The translations under genes and the position numbers were made by a program. A stretch of DNA of 64,000 nt from Utricularia gibba (Eukaryota; Streptophyta; Magnoliopsida; Lamiales; Lentibulariaceae): contig CM007990.1 of the NCBI GenBank assembly GCA_002189035.1, forward strand, positions 2,852,001 to 2,916,000. Reading direction: 5' to 3'. The notes under the pieces are model-generated. The model was not told the origin of the DNA. It ran no database searches and saw only the letters and a list, made by a program, of their open reading frames with translations. How positions within the stretch are numbered: the first letter of the stretch is position 1; every line of letters starts with the position of its first letter. Below, piece after piece: positions 10,848-22,840 of the stretch.

Positions 10848-11155
10848 TGTTGATGTAGCAAAGATTGAGTCTTGAGGATGGAACGAAAGGGATAATGCTT
10901 ATGAGTTCATAATAGATGAAAACCAAACCTTCAACAATAAGGGTGGCGAAAAAAGGGCACTTAGCCTCGAGTTGCTAGTAGGGTATATATACCCAATACC
11001 TAGGTTACACAATAATAGGTCACAATCATGAAAAAACAAAAATAAAAGGCCTAATTACTGAGACCAATATTTTTAACTGAAAAATTACTTCATTACACAA
11101 GCTTAATGCTTCAATTCACCTTCAAGCTTATTTGGATTGAGGCTGATCTCCAACA
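10848..11155 (-). repeat. C1-c 3' LTR
   Basis: On the plus strand it starts TGTTGATGTAGCAAAG and ends GATCTCCAACA, next to the C-rich strand of a polypurine tract (ctccccccc). It is diverged from the other C1 LTRs, including a different segment near 11020-11060. Confidence 0.85.
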
Positions 11156-12628
11156 CTCCCCCCCATATCAAGATCTCCTAACTTGATAAAGTCTTCTATA
11201 GTCATTAGATTCATATTCTTCCTTGCTAACTCAAATTGAACCCTATTCAATCTTTTGGCAAGATCATCAGCAAACTGATTCCTAGACTCAACATACTACA
11301 CTTTGATCTTCTCATCCTTGATGTAATTTCTTATGACATGATACCTGATGCTTATGTGTTTGGGTTTGCTGAAGGATGTTGGATCCTTAGCCATGGAGAT
11401 TGCAGCTTTATTATCCATAAACGGATATGTAGCTTTCTTTTGTATGAATCCAAGTTCGTTAAGCATATGTCTCAATCAAATGCAATAGTTTGAATCATGT
11501 GCTGTAGAGATGTATTCAGCTTCAGCGATTGATTGTGCCACCATCTTTTGTTTCTTCAAAAACTAGACTACATGGCTTTTATTTAAGAAGAATAGTGCAC
11601 CAGATGTATTATAGTTATTTTCAGCCATACCATAATCACTATTTGAGTAGGCTCTAAGTTGGAAGACTGGTTTTTCAGCTTCATAGAGATAGAACAATCC
11701 GAAATCATTAGTAGATTTTATATACCTGAAAGCTCTTTTCACAGCTGCTATGTGAGTTGTTGGTTTTTTGAGGAAGCGAGATAAGATATTTACAGAAAAA
11801 CACAAGCTAGGCCTTGTATGTTGGAAATAGAGTAGCATCCACATTCATTCTCTGATGGTTTTCTCCAATTAGCTGTTTGTAATCGTGGGGTGTTTTGGAA
11901 GGATTTACATTTTTGAACCCAAATTTTTTCAAGAAGTTCATTGCAGTACTTCTTATGAGATATGAATGTTTGAACACTTGCAATTTGATGATTTTCCATG
12001 CCTAAATAGTAGGACATCACTCGAAGATCAAAATTCTACAATCTTTCTTTCATCACATGTAATTATCATATGATCATCCACATATAGACTACCGAATAAA
12101 CAATCATCTCCCTTCCCTTTAACATACAGTGAGGAATCAATGTATGTTTTCATGAAACCAATACCCTAGAGAAAGTAATACATGCATTCATTCAATGCTC
12201 TAAGTACTTGCTTCAACATATAGAGAGATTTTTTTAACTTCAATACTTTATCTTCATGACCTGATACTTCAAAGCCCTATGGTTGTTTAAAAAAAACAAC
12301 CTTCTCCAGCACACCATGTAGAAACGTAATTTTCACATCCATGTGATGCACTTTCCATCCATGAGCAGCTGAAATGGCAAGAAGTACTTTAATCGTGTCA
12401 AATCTTTCTCTTGGTGCAAAAATTTAATGAAAATTTATTCTATTGATCTGATTGTCTCCTATGGCTACCAATTTATTCATAGAGCCATTTGCATTCATTT
12501 TGGTTTTGAATACCAATATGAGACCAATAGATTTGAAACCCCTATCCTTGGGTATGTTTACTCATTTCTTCCTCCATGGTAGCTCTCCATTTTGGATTTT
12601 GTACAACTACTTCAAATGATGTTGGATC
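11156..12628 (-). pseudogene. C1-c RNase H and reverse transcriptase, decayed
   Basis: Minus-strand fragments are FQHTRPSLCFSVNILSRFL, AAVKRAFRYIKSTNDFGLFY and SNSDYGMAENNYNTSGALFF (RNase H entry), and MMSYYLGMENHQ with FISHKKYCNELLEKIW (end of reverse transcriptase). Further upstream on the minus strand are degenerate SLYMLKQ, VEKVVF, HHMDVKITFLH and ARFDTIKVLLA blocks. The frame is broken repeatedly. It ends in GGATC at 12624-12628, the target duplicated by the C1-b insertion. Confidence 0.85.
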
Positions 12629-12941
12629 TGTTGTTGCAAGAAAAATAGAGTCTTGGGAAGTAACACAAAGGTAATGCTTATGAGATCACCTTGGATGAAA
12701 AACGACTCATGAACAATAAGAATGACCGAAAACCTAATTGACACGCATTCCTAGTAGGGTTTATATATACCCAATACCTAGGTTACCCAACAGTGGGCCA
12801 CAATCATTGAAAAGCCCAACAACTCGAATCCAACACTTCAATGCTCGAACCCAACACCTTTTTATCTGAAATATGACATGATGACACAAGTTTAGTGCTT
12901 CCAATCACCTTCAAGCTTTTGTTTGAGGCTGATCTCCAACA
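12629..12941 (-). repeat. C1-b 3' LTR (313 bp)
   Basis: Plus-strand start TGTTGTTGCAAG, end GATCTCCAACA. It lacks ten bases (around cattgaaaa/gcccaac) that are present in the 5' LTR. Confidence 0.93.
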
Positions 12942-15900
12942 CTCCCCCCAGACCGAGATCTCCCATCTTGAGAAAGTCTTCCATAGTCATGAGATTCATG
13001 TTCTTCCTTGCTAGCTCAAACGGAACTCTGTTCAAACCTTTGGTTCGCCCATCAGCAAGCTGATTCCCACTCTCAACATATTGCACTTTAATCTCCTTCT
13101 CCTTGATGTAATTCCTTATGACATGATACCTGATTCTTATGTGTTTGGCTTTGCTGAAGTTCGTCGGATCCTTGGCAATGGAGATTGCAGCTCGATTATC
13201 CATAAGCAGATGTGTAGCTTCCTGTTGTATGAATCCAAGTTCGTTTAGCATCTGCCTCAACCAAACACAATAGTTCGAAGCATGTGCTGCTGAGATGTAT
13301 TCTGCTTCAGCTGTTGATTGTGCTACCACTCTTTGTTTCTTCGAAAACCAGACTACATGGCTCTTATTTAAGAAGAAGAGTGCACTAGATGTACTCTTGC
13401 TATATTCAGTCATATCATAATCACAATCTGAGTAGGGTCTAAGTTTCAAGATTGGTTTTTCACCTTCATAGGGATAGAACAATCCGAAATCGGTAGATGA
13501 TTTTATGTACCTGAAAGCTCTTTTCACAGCTGCCATATGAGTTGTTGTTGGTTTGTTGAGGAAGCGAGATAAGATATTTACATAAAAACACAAGTCAGGC
13601 CTTGTATGCTGGAGATAAATGAGGCTTCAAATCATACTTCTATAAGTAGTGGCATCCATGTTCTTTCCCTGATTGTTCTCTCCAATCACCTGTTTGTAAT
13701 CCAAAGGCGCTTTTGAAGGATTGACATCTTTGAACCCAATCCTTTCAAGAAGTTCATTACATTACTTTTTCTGAAATATGAATGTTCCAACCTTTTCAAG
13801 TTGATGAATTTCCATGCCTAGATAGTAGGACATCATTCCAAAGTCAGTCATCTTGAATTCATTTTTGAGTAGAGCTTTGAATTCCTCAATCTTCCTTTCA
13901 CTACCTGATGTAATCATAAGATCATCCACATATAAGCTAATAAATAAACGATCATCTTCTTTTCCTTTAACATACAGTGAGTAATCACTATATGTTTTTC
14001 TGAAACCAATACCCTGAAGAAAGTTATCCATGCTCTAGGAGCTTGCTTCAACCCATAGAGAGATTTCTCTAGCTTCAATACCTTGTCTTCATGACCTGAC
14101 ACTTCGAAGCCCTTTGGTTGTTCAACAAAAACAACCACCTCCAACATAACATTCAAGAACGCAGTCTTGACATCCATGTGATGCACTTTCCATCCATGAG
14201 CAGCTGAAATGGCAAGAAGTACTTTAATCGTGTCAAATCTTGCTACTGGTGCAAAAATCTCATGAAAATTTATTCCTTTGATCTGACTATATCCCTTGAC
14301 TACTAATCTAGCCTTATATTTGTTGATAGAACCATCTGCATTCATCTTGGTTTTGAATAACCACTTGAGGCCAATAGGTTTGAAACCCCTATCCTTGGGT
14401 TTATCAACTAACTCCCATGTTTCATTTTCAAGTATAGAATTCATTTCTTCCTTCATGGTCTCTCTCCATTTCGGATTTTGTATAGCTACTTCAAATGATG
14501 TTGGATCTCCTGTCAATAATCCAGCCAAAATATCACCTACAGCATCTTGGATATCATCATTCAACTTGGAGAAACTTATTGTAGTAGCCTTGTTTCTTTT
14601 GCTTCTTCTAATGTCAGTAACATGACTATATTCATTATCTATTGAATCTCTGATGTTTTTGCGTTTCCTCCTTTGCCAATCACGATCAGATGGGTAATAA
14701 TCTTCATCATCAGTATCAGGTTCCTCTCGATCAGATTCATCTGTTGATGAGTCTTCTGCATTCGTGCCTTGCTCCTCTTCCTGGATTTCGAAATTCCCAT
14801 CTGAATGTAGATCATTGGCCTTCTCCTCCTCTGGAGCTGGAAAATTCTCATCTGAATGCTGATCATTTACTTGATTTGAATCTTCATGAACGAGTTCTGA
14901 AGTTTCTTGGTTTGTTGAATTGCTGGAAGAGAAGTTTTGAGGCATGTGTGTCAAGAGGTCTCCTTTCACATGGGTGCTATGCCTTTCAAGGCTTTTATGA
15001 GCTTCTGCATCATTCAGAGCAATGCAATCATCAATTAAAGTATACCTTGCACCTTCATCAAAAGTGACATCATGGCTGAGGATAAATTTCTTCTGTTGAG
15101 GTAGATAAACTTTATATCCCTTGGTAGTGTTGCTATAACCAACAAATATATCAGATACAGATTTCTTATCAAGTTTTCCTCGTTTTTGGTCTGGTACATG
15201 AGTAAAACACAGACTACCAAAGATTCTGAGATGATCAACCTTTTTAATATAACCATGCCATTTTTCATGCGTGGTTTTTCCACTAATCGCCCTTGAGGGA
15301 AGCAAGTTCAACAGATATACAGATGTAGATACCGCTTCAGCCCAGAAACTTACAGGAAGACCTTTCTCAAACAATAGGCATCTTACATATCAAGGATTGT
15401 TCTGTTTCTCCTTTCACATATACCATTCTGTTGTGGAGAATATGGTACGGTGAATTGATGCATGATTCCCTCATTTTCACAGAACATTCTCATGCTATTA
15501 TTGTAGAATTCGCCTCCATTGTCTGATCTAATCATCTTCAAAGAGCATCCACTCTGATTCTCAATGATCACTTTGAATTTTCGAAAGATATGAGGAACTT
15601 CTAACTTGCTTTTAAGAAAGTAAACCCAACAATAACGTGAATAATCATCAATGAATCTAACAAAATATTTACTCCTCCTTAATGAACATTCGTTAAATGG
15701 TCCACAAAAATCTGTATGCACAAGCTCTAATTTCTCCTTTGCTACTGAATCACTAGAATAAAAGGGCTTTCTACACTGTTTATTTTGATGGCACACCTCA
15801 CATATGGCATTAGCAAACTTGATGTCTTTCAATTCCAATAATTCCTTATTCTTCTGCAATATTTTTAGATTGTTGAAGCTATAGTGCCCAAAACGTTTGT

Positions 15901-16212
15901 GCCAAAGGCTGCTTTGATCCTGACGTGAGAAAATAAACCTTTTATGATCACTGACCATGATTTGGTAGAGGTTGTAGGTGGTTAACACAGCATGGAATTC
16001 AATCTTCGTTTTTGGATCAGCAACCTTAACTTTAGTGGTTATACCACCAGCATCCTTCATCAGCTCAATGTCAAAACCTTGCCTGCTCAATTGGCCAAAG
16101 CTCAACAGGTTCTGTTTGAGGTTTGGTGAATAATAAACATCATCAACTTGAACAATTCCTTCTTTTAACAAGAGTAAAATGCTTCCTTTCATGCTTGAGA
16201 AATGACCATGTA
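12942..16212 (-). pseudogene. C1-b integrase, reverse transcriptase and RNase H
   Basis: Reading down the minus strand: integrase core (LVHTDFCGPF, IRSDNGGEF, QQNGICERRNRT) to the shared TAA at 15383; the integrase C-terminus and acidic linker; reverse transcriptase to RAW at about 14040. There a 13-nt deletion between two catgga repeats shifts the frame relative to C1-a. The YVDD block (13920s) is in the next frame. RNase H (AEAEYISAAHASNYCVW, LLMDNRAAISIA, NQLADGRTKGL) is open from 13593 to the LTR. An ancestral residue is seen as WLRQMLNELG, where C1-a has a stop. Confidence 0.92.
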
Positions 16213-17403
16213 TCACAACATACATGATAGGAGGCACCAGAGTCCAAGTAAAGGATCTGAGGCTACTATCATTAGAGCACACTCATACTCAAAAAGATCT
16301 TCAAAAGATATTTCTGGCTCATCTTCAAAGTAGGTAAAGGATGCATGTGATTTATCTTCCCTGGAAGTAGCCTTTTTGTTATACTCAACTTTTATTGGAT
16401 TTGACATTCCACATACTTTGTCAAGATGGCCTCTTTGATTGCATTTCGTGCACAAAGCATCAGGCTTCCACCAACAAAACTCACTCCTGTGATTTTGTTT
16501 GTTGCAATGCTTGCAAGCATTTGTGCTTAAAGTCCAACAATCTTCACTCTTATGGTTGGATTTGTCACAATGCCTGCACTTCTGATTGCTCATCGTTGAT
16601 GTTGGGATTGACGTTGGTGATTGTTTGATGGCGGTTGACTTGACATCCTTGACATTGTTAATTACACCTGAGGTTATATTCATATTCTGCATTTTGGTGA
16701 GGAGAGCAGCTTCACCATAAGTTTTCTCAACTTCATAACCATCTCTTAGTTCCAATCTCTTTTCTGTAGATTGCAACTCAATCATTAACTATCTAAATGT
16801 TGACTCTGGTGTAACAGGATATTTAGGATACAGCTGATGGAGCTTTCCTTTAATAATGTCAAGGATTTTTTTTTCTGTCACAAGTGCACATAACTTTGGC
16901 TCGAATCTTGCAGGTAGGCTCATGATTGCCTTGCTAATCACCTTTTGATCCTCAAGATTTTCCCCCAATCCTCGAATCTCCTTCACAAGCTTCGCAGTAC
17001 GTTCATAATAGACTTGTATGGTTTCATTGTCTAACATTTTGTTCCTCTCAAAGTCCTCCACCTTGTTTTTGCATAATATCTCTCTGAGTTTGGCATCGCC
17101 TTCATAATGGGATTTGAGAGTATCCCATATTTCTTTTGCTGATTGACACTCTGCAATATCATCAAATAGATGTTCAGAGATGGCTTGATACAAGGCATCC
17201 ATTGCTTCATCTTTTCTCTGTTGAAGATACTCAGCTTCCTCTTGCTGTTCTGATGTGGATTTGCTTGTTATTGTAATAGCCAGAATCTCCCTTTCGACAA
17301 CATCCCAAATCTTTCTGACCCGAAGGTAGCTGCGCATCTTTTTGACTCAGCTTCCATACTCTGAACCATCAAATATTGGAGGTCCTCTACCAGATGCCAT
17401 CAT
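16213..17403 (-). pseudogene. C1-b gag and protease start
   Basis: The tandem ATG start is at 17403. Gag carries TGG to TGA (EYGS*VKKM, about 17346) and a further stop after STFR near 16788. The three CCHC knuckles are intact and gag reads through TYFEDEPEISFED (no TAA here, unlike C1-a). The protease is damaged twice: a short deletion destroys DAKGWYLDSGA, and about 66 nt are missing after the 'catttctcaag' motif near 16190. Confidence 0.9.
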
Positions 17404-17502
17404 AGCCACCGCTGGACAAGCTTTGGGTTGATACTTGGTAATCCACCAAGTAAAAAACGATGAACGGTATATAAAATACTGAAACGAACACAGGTTTGAG
17501 AA

Positions 17503-17522
17503 CCTAAACCCTAAACCCTAAA
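17503..17522 (-). repeat. Short telomere-type repeat (TTTAGGG) insertion
   Basis: On the minus strand, AAGG is followed by two TTTAGGG units and TTTAGG before ttctcaaacc. C1-a (4050-4070) and C1-e (about 44680-44700) read straight from AAGG to ttctcaaacc, so about 20 nt of Arabidopsis-type telomere repeat was gained here. It sits between the primer site and gag. Confidence 0.9.
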
Positions 17523-17528
17523 CCTTAC

Positions 17529-17541
17529 TGCTCTGATACCA
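17529..17541 (-). other. C1-b primer-binding site
   Basis: Plus-strand TGCTCTGATACCA, the complement of TGGTATCAGAGCA, directly next to the 5' LTR. Confidence 0.92.
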
Positions 17542-17864
17542 TGTTGTTGCAAGAAAAATAGAGTCTTGGGAAGTAACAAAAAGGTAATGCTTATGAGATC
17601 ACCTTGGATGAAAAACGATTCATGAACAATAAGAATGACCGAAAACCTAATTGACACGCATTCCTAGTATGGTTTATATATACCCAATACCTAGGTTACC
17701 CAACAGTGGGCCACAATCATTGAAAACACACAAAAAGCCCAACAACTCGAATCCAACCCTTCAATGCTCGAACCCAACACTTTTTTATCTGAAATATGAC
17801 ATTATGACACAAGTTTAGTGCTTCCAATCACCTTCAAGCTTTTGATTGAGGCTGATCTCCAACA
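17542..17864 (-). repeat. C1-b 5' LTR (323 bp)
   Basis: Plus-strand TGTTGTTGCAAG...GATCTCCAACA, bounded by the primer site on the left and the GGATC duplication on the right. Confidence 0.94.
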
Positions 17865-17869
17865 GGATC

Positions 17870-19843
17870 TCCTATCAATAGTCCAGTCAAAACATTAACT
17901 CCCAGGTCTCATATCTTCATTATCTGTTGGCTATTTGATCCTTTTGCTTTTCCTTCTTTGCCAATCATGATGAGATGAATAATAATCTTCATCATCAGTA
18001 TCAGATTCCTCTTCATTGGATTCATTAGATGATGAGTCACCTGCATTTCTAGCATTCTCCTCTTCTAGGAGTGGGAGATTCCCATCAGAATATTGATCAT
18101 TTACCTGATTTGATTCTTCATATAAGGGCTCTAAGGTTGATTCCGAATTCTCATTTGATGAGTCATCTACATTTGTGGCTTTCTCCTCTTTAGGGGGATG
18201 GAGATTCCCATCTAAATATTGATCATTTACCTGATTTGAATCTTCATATAAAGGCTTTGAAGTTCATTTTGAATTCTGATTCACATCCATATGTTCATTT
18301 CCATCTTCTGTTTCTTGGTTGGTTGAATTGTTCAATGAGCATTTTTGAAGCATGTGTGTCCATAAGTCAGCTTTCATGTGAGTGTTATGCCCTCCATGAT
18401 TTTTATTAGCTTCTGCATCATTCAGAGAAAGATGATCATCAACTAAAGTATACTATGCACCTTCATCAAAAGAAACATCATGACTGAAGATAAATTTCTT
18501 CTGGTCATTTATATAAACTTTACATCTTTTGGTAGTATTACTATAATCAACAAACACACCAAATATAGATTTATTATCAAGTTTTCCTCATTTTTGGTGT
18601 GCTACATGAGTAAAACACAAACTATCAAAGATTCTAAGATGATCAACACTTGTAATATAACCATTTCATTTCTCATGAACGGTCTTTTCACAATTCGCCC
18701 TGGATGGAATAAAGTTCAATAGATATACAGACGTAGATTCTATTATTTAATCATTGGAATAAAATGGCTTTTTGCATTGTTTACCTTGATGGCACACTTC
18801 ACATATGGTATCAGAAAATTTAATGTCTTTCAATTCCAGTAATTCATTATTCTATTGCACTATTTTGAAGATTCTTGAAGCTATAGTGCACAAAACGTTT
18901 GTGCCAAAGGCTACTTTGATCATGAACTGGGAAAATACAACTTTCATGATCACTAACCGAGATTTGGTAGAGGTTATAGGTGGTCAACACAACATGAATC
19001 TCAATCTTTGTTTTTGGATCAGCAACTTTAACTTCGTTGGTTATACCTGCAGCATCTTTGATCGATTCAATCTCAAAGCCTTATCTGGTTAATTAGTCAA
19101 AAGGCAATAGGTTCTGCTTAAGATTTGGTGAATAATATATCATTAACTTGCACAATTTCTTCTTTTAGAATGAGTAAAATACTTCCTTTGACCACAATAC
19201 CAATATTTTCACCAGTACATGTGTTTACTTGCTTTCCAATCTTCTCATGTTGTAGAATTGACTTTCCATCAGAAAATACATGATAGGAGGCCCCCGAATC
19301 CAAGTACCAACCCTTAGTATATGAGACTATTGTCATTAGAACGCACTCATAATGACATGGATCTTCAAAGGATATTTTGGATTCGCATTCAAAGTAAGTA
19401 AAAGATGCAACTGATTATTCATCCTTGGAAATAGTCTTCTTGTTCAGATCTACCTTAATTGGATTAGACATTCCACATACCTTGTCAAATGGCCCCTTTG
19501 ATAACATTTACTGCACAAGACATCAGGCTTCCACCAGCAAAACTCACCCTTGTGATTCTATTTGTTGCAATACTTGCAAGCATTTGTGGTTAAAGTCCAA
19601 TAATCTTCACTCTTTTAGTTGGCTTTGTCACAATGCCTGCACTTTTGATTACCCATTGTTGCATTTGAGATTGATGTTGGTGATTGTTTGATCAGTGTTG
19701 ACTTGACATCCTTTACATTTTTAAGTGCTATTAATATTCTGTATTTTGGTAAGGAGAGCCGCTTCACCATATACTTTGTCAACCTCATAACCATCTCTCA
19801 GTTCCAATCTCATTTATGTAGACTACAACAAATCATGAATTCT
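17870..19843 (-). pseudogene. C1-c linker, integrase, protease and C-terminal gag
   Basis: It continues the interrupted C1-c. The acidic linker (17900-18420) contains a tandem duplication. Integrase C-terminus and zinc-binding parts are recognisable around 18420-18960, with a deletion of most of the catalytic core near 18745. The best-preserved piece is protease (19336-19118), with YTKGWYLDSGASYHVFSDG and STCTGEN-like text. Gag zinc knuckles lie near 19450-19650. It stops in the gag motif ending FMI, at the T-family LTR. Confidence 0.8.
18027..18282 (-). repeat. Imperfect ~128-bp tandem duplication in the C1-c acidic linker
   Basis: The block 'gagattcccatc...aatattgatcatttacctgattt' followed by 'tcttcatataa.gg' occurs at about 18082-18132 and again at 18202-18252, with similar text around each. 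It encodes the Asp/Glu/Ser-rich linker between integrase and reverse transcriptase, which also shows repeated units in C1-a. Confidence 0.75.
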
Positions 19844-21095
19844 TGATAAACGGTTTTTTTCCTAATATCATTGCAAATAAAAATAGAAAATCCATATCAA
19901 ATAAATTTATAATGCTTAATCTACACAAAATACAAATTTGGAAAACTTGTATAGTGGATATCGGGGTCGATCACGAAGAGCTTCTGCTTGCTAAGCTTTT
20001 TAGTACATGCATAATTTCGGAAAACAGTAGGTCTTAGTCTATGCTCGGACTAACAGTAGTAAACAAGTTCAGTAAAAAAGGTAGATAAGCAATATCAGGT
20101 TTCAACGCTAAGGTAACGGGTACTAGTGTTGACTTAGACTAATACGAGGACGCCTTAAGGATCTGCGGGTGGTGTTATGCTAAGCTTCCTAACTTAATTT
20201 ATTATCTTCCTACACTCACAACTTCAAATAACCTAAATCTACTCAGGTCATTCATCATATTTTTGGCTTAAGCTAGTCCCCAATATCATAACTAACATTG
20301 AAATTAGGTCTACCTGCATGCAAGGCATATAGAACTAGGTCTACCCGGTTCTACTGGTTCTACCCTGGACTAACACCGACTGATCCTGTCTTGGTTTGTT
20401 GGTCTACCTCTAAACCAAACATCTAAGTTGTGAAACTACTTGCTTCCCTCCTTAGGTCCACTTATGGTTTGTTAGAAACAAGAGTTAAGGAAGACAACTA
20501 AATTTCATCATTAAGCTAAGCACATACCACCCACTTCCCCTTAAGGGATCCTTAAGACTCTAGCCACTCATGCTTTGGAAATAAAACACGATTTCATTCA
20601 TATAAGTTGGCCAAAATGGCCGAAACATTGCAAAGAAGTAAAATGCAGAAAGTCGAAATGTTTAGAAAACTAGAAAGTAAATAAAGATTGTTATTCCGCC
20701 CTTTAGCTACTGTTCACAGCCCGGAATAGTAGCGCGGGACTGGGCTTCGGTGCTTTTCTTGGTGATGAAGGCCTCCCTTCCCCCCTCTGGTTGGTGTTTC
20801 TCCCGTTGGGGAAGAAGACCCCTTGCGTTACCCCCACCTTGGTCGCTTCACTTCGCGCTCTCTCTTTTTTTTCGAAAAAAAATTTCCCCTTTCCTTCACT
20901 CCATTGCACTGTTGCTGTCCGCCAGTACTATTCCCGATCGCCAGCACTATTCCCGGCCTGAACTTGTAGACTGCGGTGGCGGCAGAACAGTGCTCTTTGT
21001 CCTTCTTCGGATTTTGCGCCCCTTTTTTGCTTGTTTTACATGTTTGCAAGTCTGATTTTCGGCTCATCTCCCTGCTGAACTTACTGAAACGTTAG
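19844..21095 (-). repeat. T-family LTR, copy 2
   Basis: Plus-strand start TGATAAACGG; the reverse complement runs in register with 52310-53271. Shared blocks are ccactatacaag, gtcgatcacgaagagctt, ggcggaa and 'gaaaaccagacttgcaaacatgta'-like text. About 290 bp present here (roughly 20160-20450) are missing from the 52-kb copy. A GC-rich stretch at 20700-21055 gives ORFs on both strands, but they have no domain. The 5' end (~130 bp) is missing and runs into K1 sequence. Confidence 0.7.
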
Positions 21096-22840
21096 TAATA
21101 AGAAATGCAATTAGCTGATTTTTCTAAAACATTTGAAATTGAATGTGATGCTTCTGGAGATGGAATAGGTGCTATTCTAATGCAAGGAGCTTGACCTATT
21201 GCCTACTTCAGTAAAAAGTTGGGTGGAGCTACAATCAATTACCCAACTTATAATGAGTTGTATTCACTGATAAGAGCACTAGAAATTTGGAAACATTATC
21301 TTTGATACGAGGAATTTGTTATCGATACAGACCATGAAAGTTTGAAGCATGTCAAGAGACAAAGAAATCTCAATAGAACACATGCAAGATGGATGGAGTT
21401 CATTGATGCATTTCCTTATTTTAGCAAATACAAGAAAGGTATGGAGAACATTGTTGCTGATGCATTCTCATGAAGGTACACTATTTTGGCTACTCTTGAT
21501 GCTCAAAGTTCTGGATTTTCAACAATAAAAGAAACTTACAGTGTTGATCATGATTTTAAGGATATTTATTTTTCATGTGAGTATAAACCTAATGAAAACT
21601 TCCATAGGCAAGATGATTAGGTAATGCATTCCTCAATATTCAATTCATGAGTTTTTGGTGAAAGAGGCTCATGGTGGTGATCTTATGGAACATTTTTGAG
21701 TCACCAAGACATTGCTGCACATGTTTCAACAATACTTCTATTGGCTACACATGAGAAGAGATGTGGAAAGAATATGTGTAAGATGTTTAGTGTACAAGAA
21801 TGCCAAATCAAAATCAACTTCTCAGGGATTGTATACTCCTCTTCCCACCGCTCTTCACCCTTGAGTTGATGTTTCTATGTTTTTTGTTTTAGGGCTACCA
21901 AGAACTCAAAAGGCAAAGGATTCAATCTTTGTAGTGGTTGACAGGTTCTCCAAGATGGCACATTTCATCCCTTGTCATAAGACTGATGATGCTACTTAAG
22001 TTGCAGATCTATTCATTAGGGAGATTGTTAGACTTCATGGTATGCACTTACTATTGTAAGTGATCGAGATGCGAAGTTTCCCAGGCACTTCTGGCGTACA
22101 CTTTTGAGCAAGTTGGGAAAAAAGCTCCTTTTCTCTACTACTTGTCATTCCCAAACTGATAGACAAAATAAGGTAACAAACCGAATCCTATCTACTTTAC
22201 TTCATGCCATCATCAAAAAGAACATTACAACATAGAAAGATTGCTTACCTCATGCTAAGTCTGCATACAATAGAGTGGTACATTCTTGTACACATTGTTG
22301 TCCTTTTGAACTTGTATATGGATTTAATTCTCGTGCTCCTATAGACTTGTTGTCATTGCCATCTGATGAATTTTTTAGCTTTGATGCTGCTAAGAGAGCA
22401 AATGCCATCAGAAAATTGCATGAGAAGGTTCGAAATCAACTTTAATCCAAAAATAAGTAGTATGCTGCAAAGGTAAAAAAACATAGAAAGAGAGTTAGTC
22501 TTCAGCCAAGAGATTGGGTTTGGGTACATTTTTGAAAGAAAAGATTTCCAAGCAAGAGACATTGAAAGCTTTCACCAAGAGGAGACGGACCCTTTCAAGT
22601 CATTGAGATTTTTAATCAATGACAATTCTTATAAAATTGATCTTCCAGGTGACCTTTCTGTCCATTTCACGTTCAACATTGCTTACTTGATTCCCTGTGA
22701 TGTAGATGGTGATGACTCAAGGATGAATCTACTAAAAGAAGGGAGGGGATAATGAGATCATGGATGTCACAAATAAGGACAATGAAGATGAGGGAAAAGA
22801 CACCAATCTTCCCATCATTTCACTTGGGCCACTCACAAGA
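21096..22840 (+). pseudogene. K1 RNase H, integrase and 3' LTR start
   Basis: Plus-strand Ty3/gypsy pieces. RNase [53 protein letters not shown] decayed integrase follows, with [16 protein letters not shown] and AYNRVVHSCTHCCPFELVYGF. The integrase Glu block reads RQNKVTNR where QTEVVNR is expected, so the catalytic Glu is replaced. After RDWVWVHF and GPFQVIEIF comes a purine tract (22733-22749, aaaagaagggagggga), then the LTR start TAATGAGATCATGGATG with LGPLTRSRG, and a break into repeat Z. Many stops. Confidence 0.85.

Larger units (their letters stand above)
12629..17864 (-). mobile_element. C1-b, complete-length C1 copia element nested in C1-c
   Basis: It has two LTRs (12629-12941 and 17542-17864), a primer site at 17529-17541 and a polypurine tract at 12942. 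A perfect 5-bp target duplication GGATC lies at 12624-12628 and 17865-17869. The flanks rejoin C1-c at the same codon region, so nesting is unambiguous. The LTRs differ at about seven bases plus a 10-bp deletion, roughly 2%, so it is older than C1-a. It shares with C1-a the integrase frameshift and the FLNVMLEVVVF reading in reverse transcriptase. Confidence 0.95.
10848..19843 (-). mobile_element. C1-c, old C1 copia copy split by C1-b
   Basis: The 3' LTR is at the left (10848-11155), followed by RNase H and reverse transcriptase up to 12628. The element resumes after C1-b at 17865 with the integrase-RT linker, integrase, protease and the C-terminal half of gag. It stops inside gag at 19843, where a T-family LTR begins. 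The 5' LTR and the start of gag are gone. Many stops and frameshifts make it clearly older than C1-a and C1-b. Confidence 0.88.

Noticed and set aside
17503-17522. True telomere or ancient chromosome fusion
   Set aside because: Only about 20 bases, inside a retrotransposon leader; far too short for a telomere remnant.
20703-21067. Overlapping ORFs on both strands in a GC-rich patch (also 52359-52724)
   Set aside because: They lie inside T-family LTR copies, have no domain, and the two copies do not keep the same frame.
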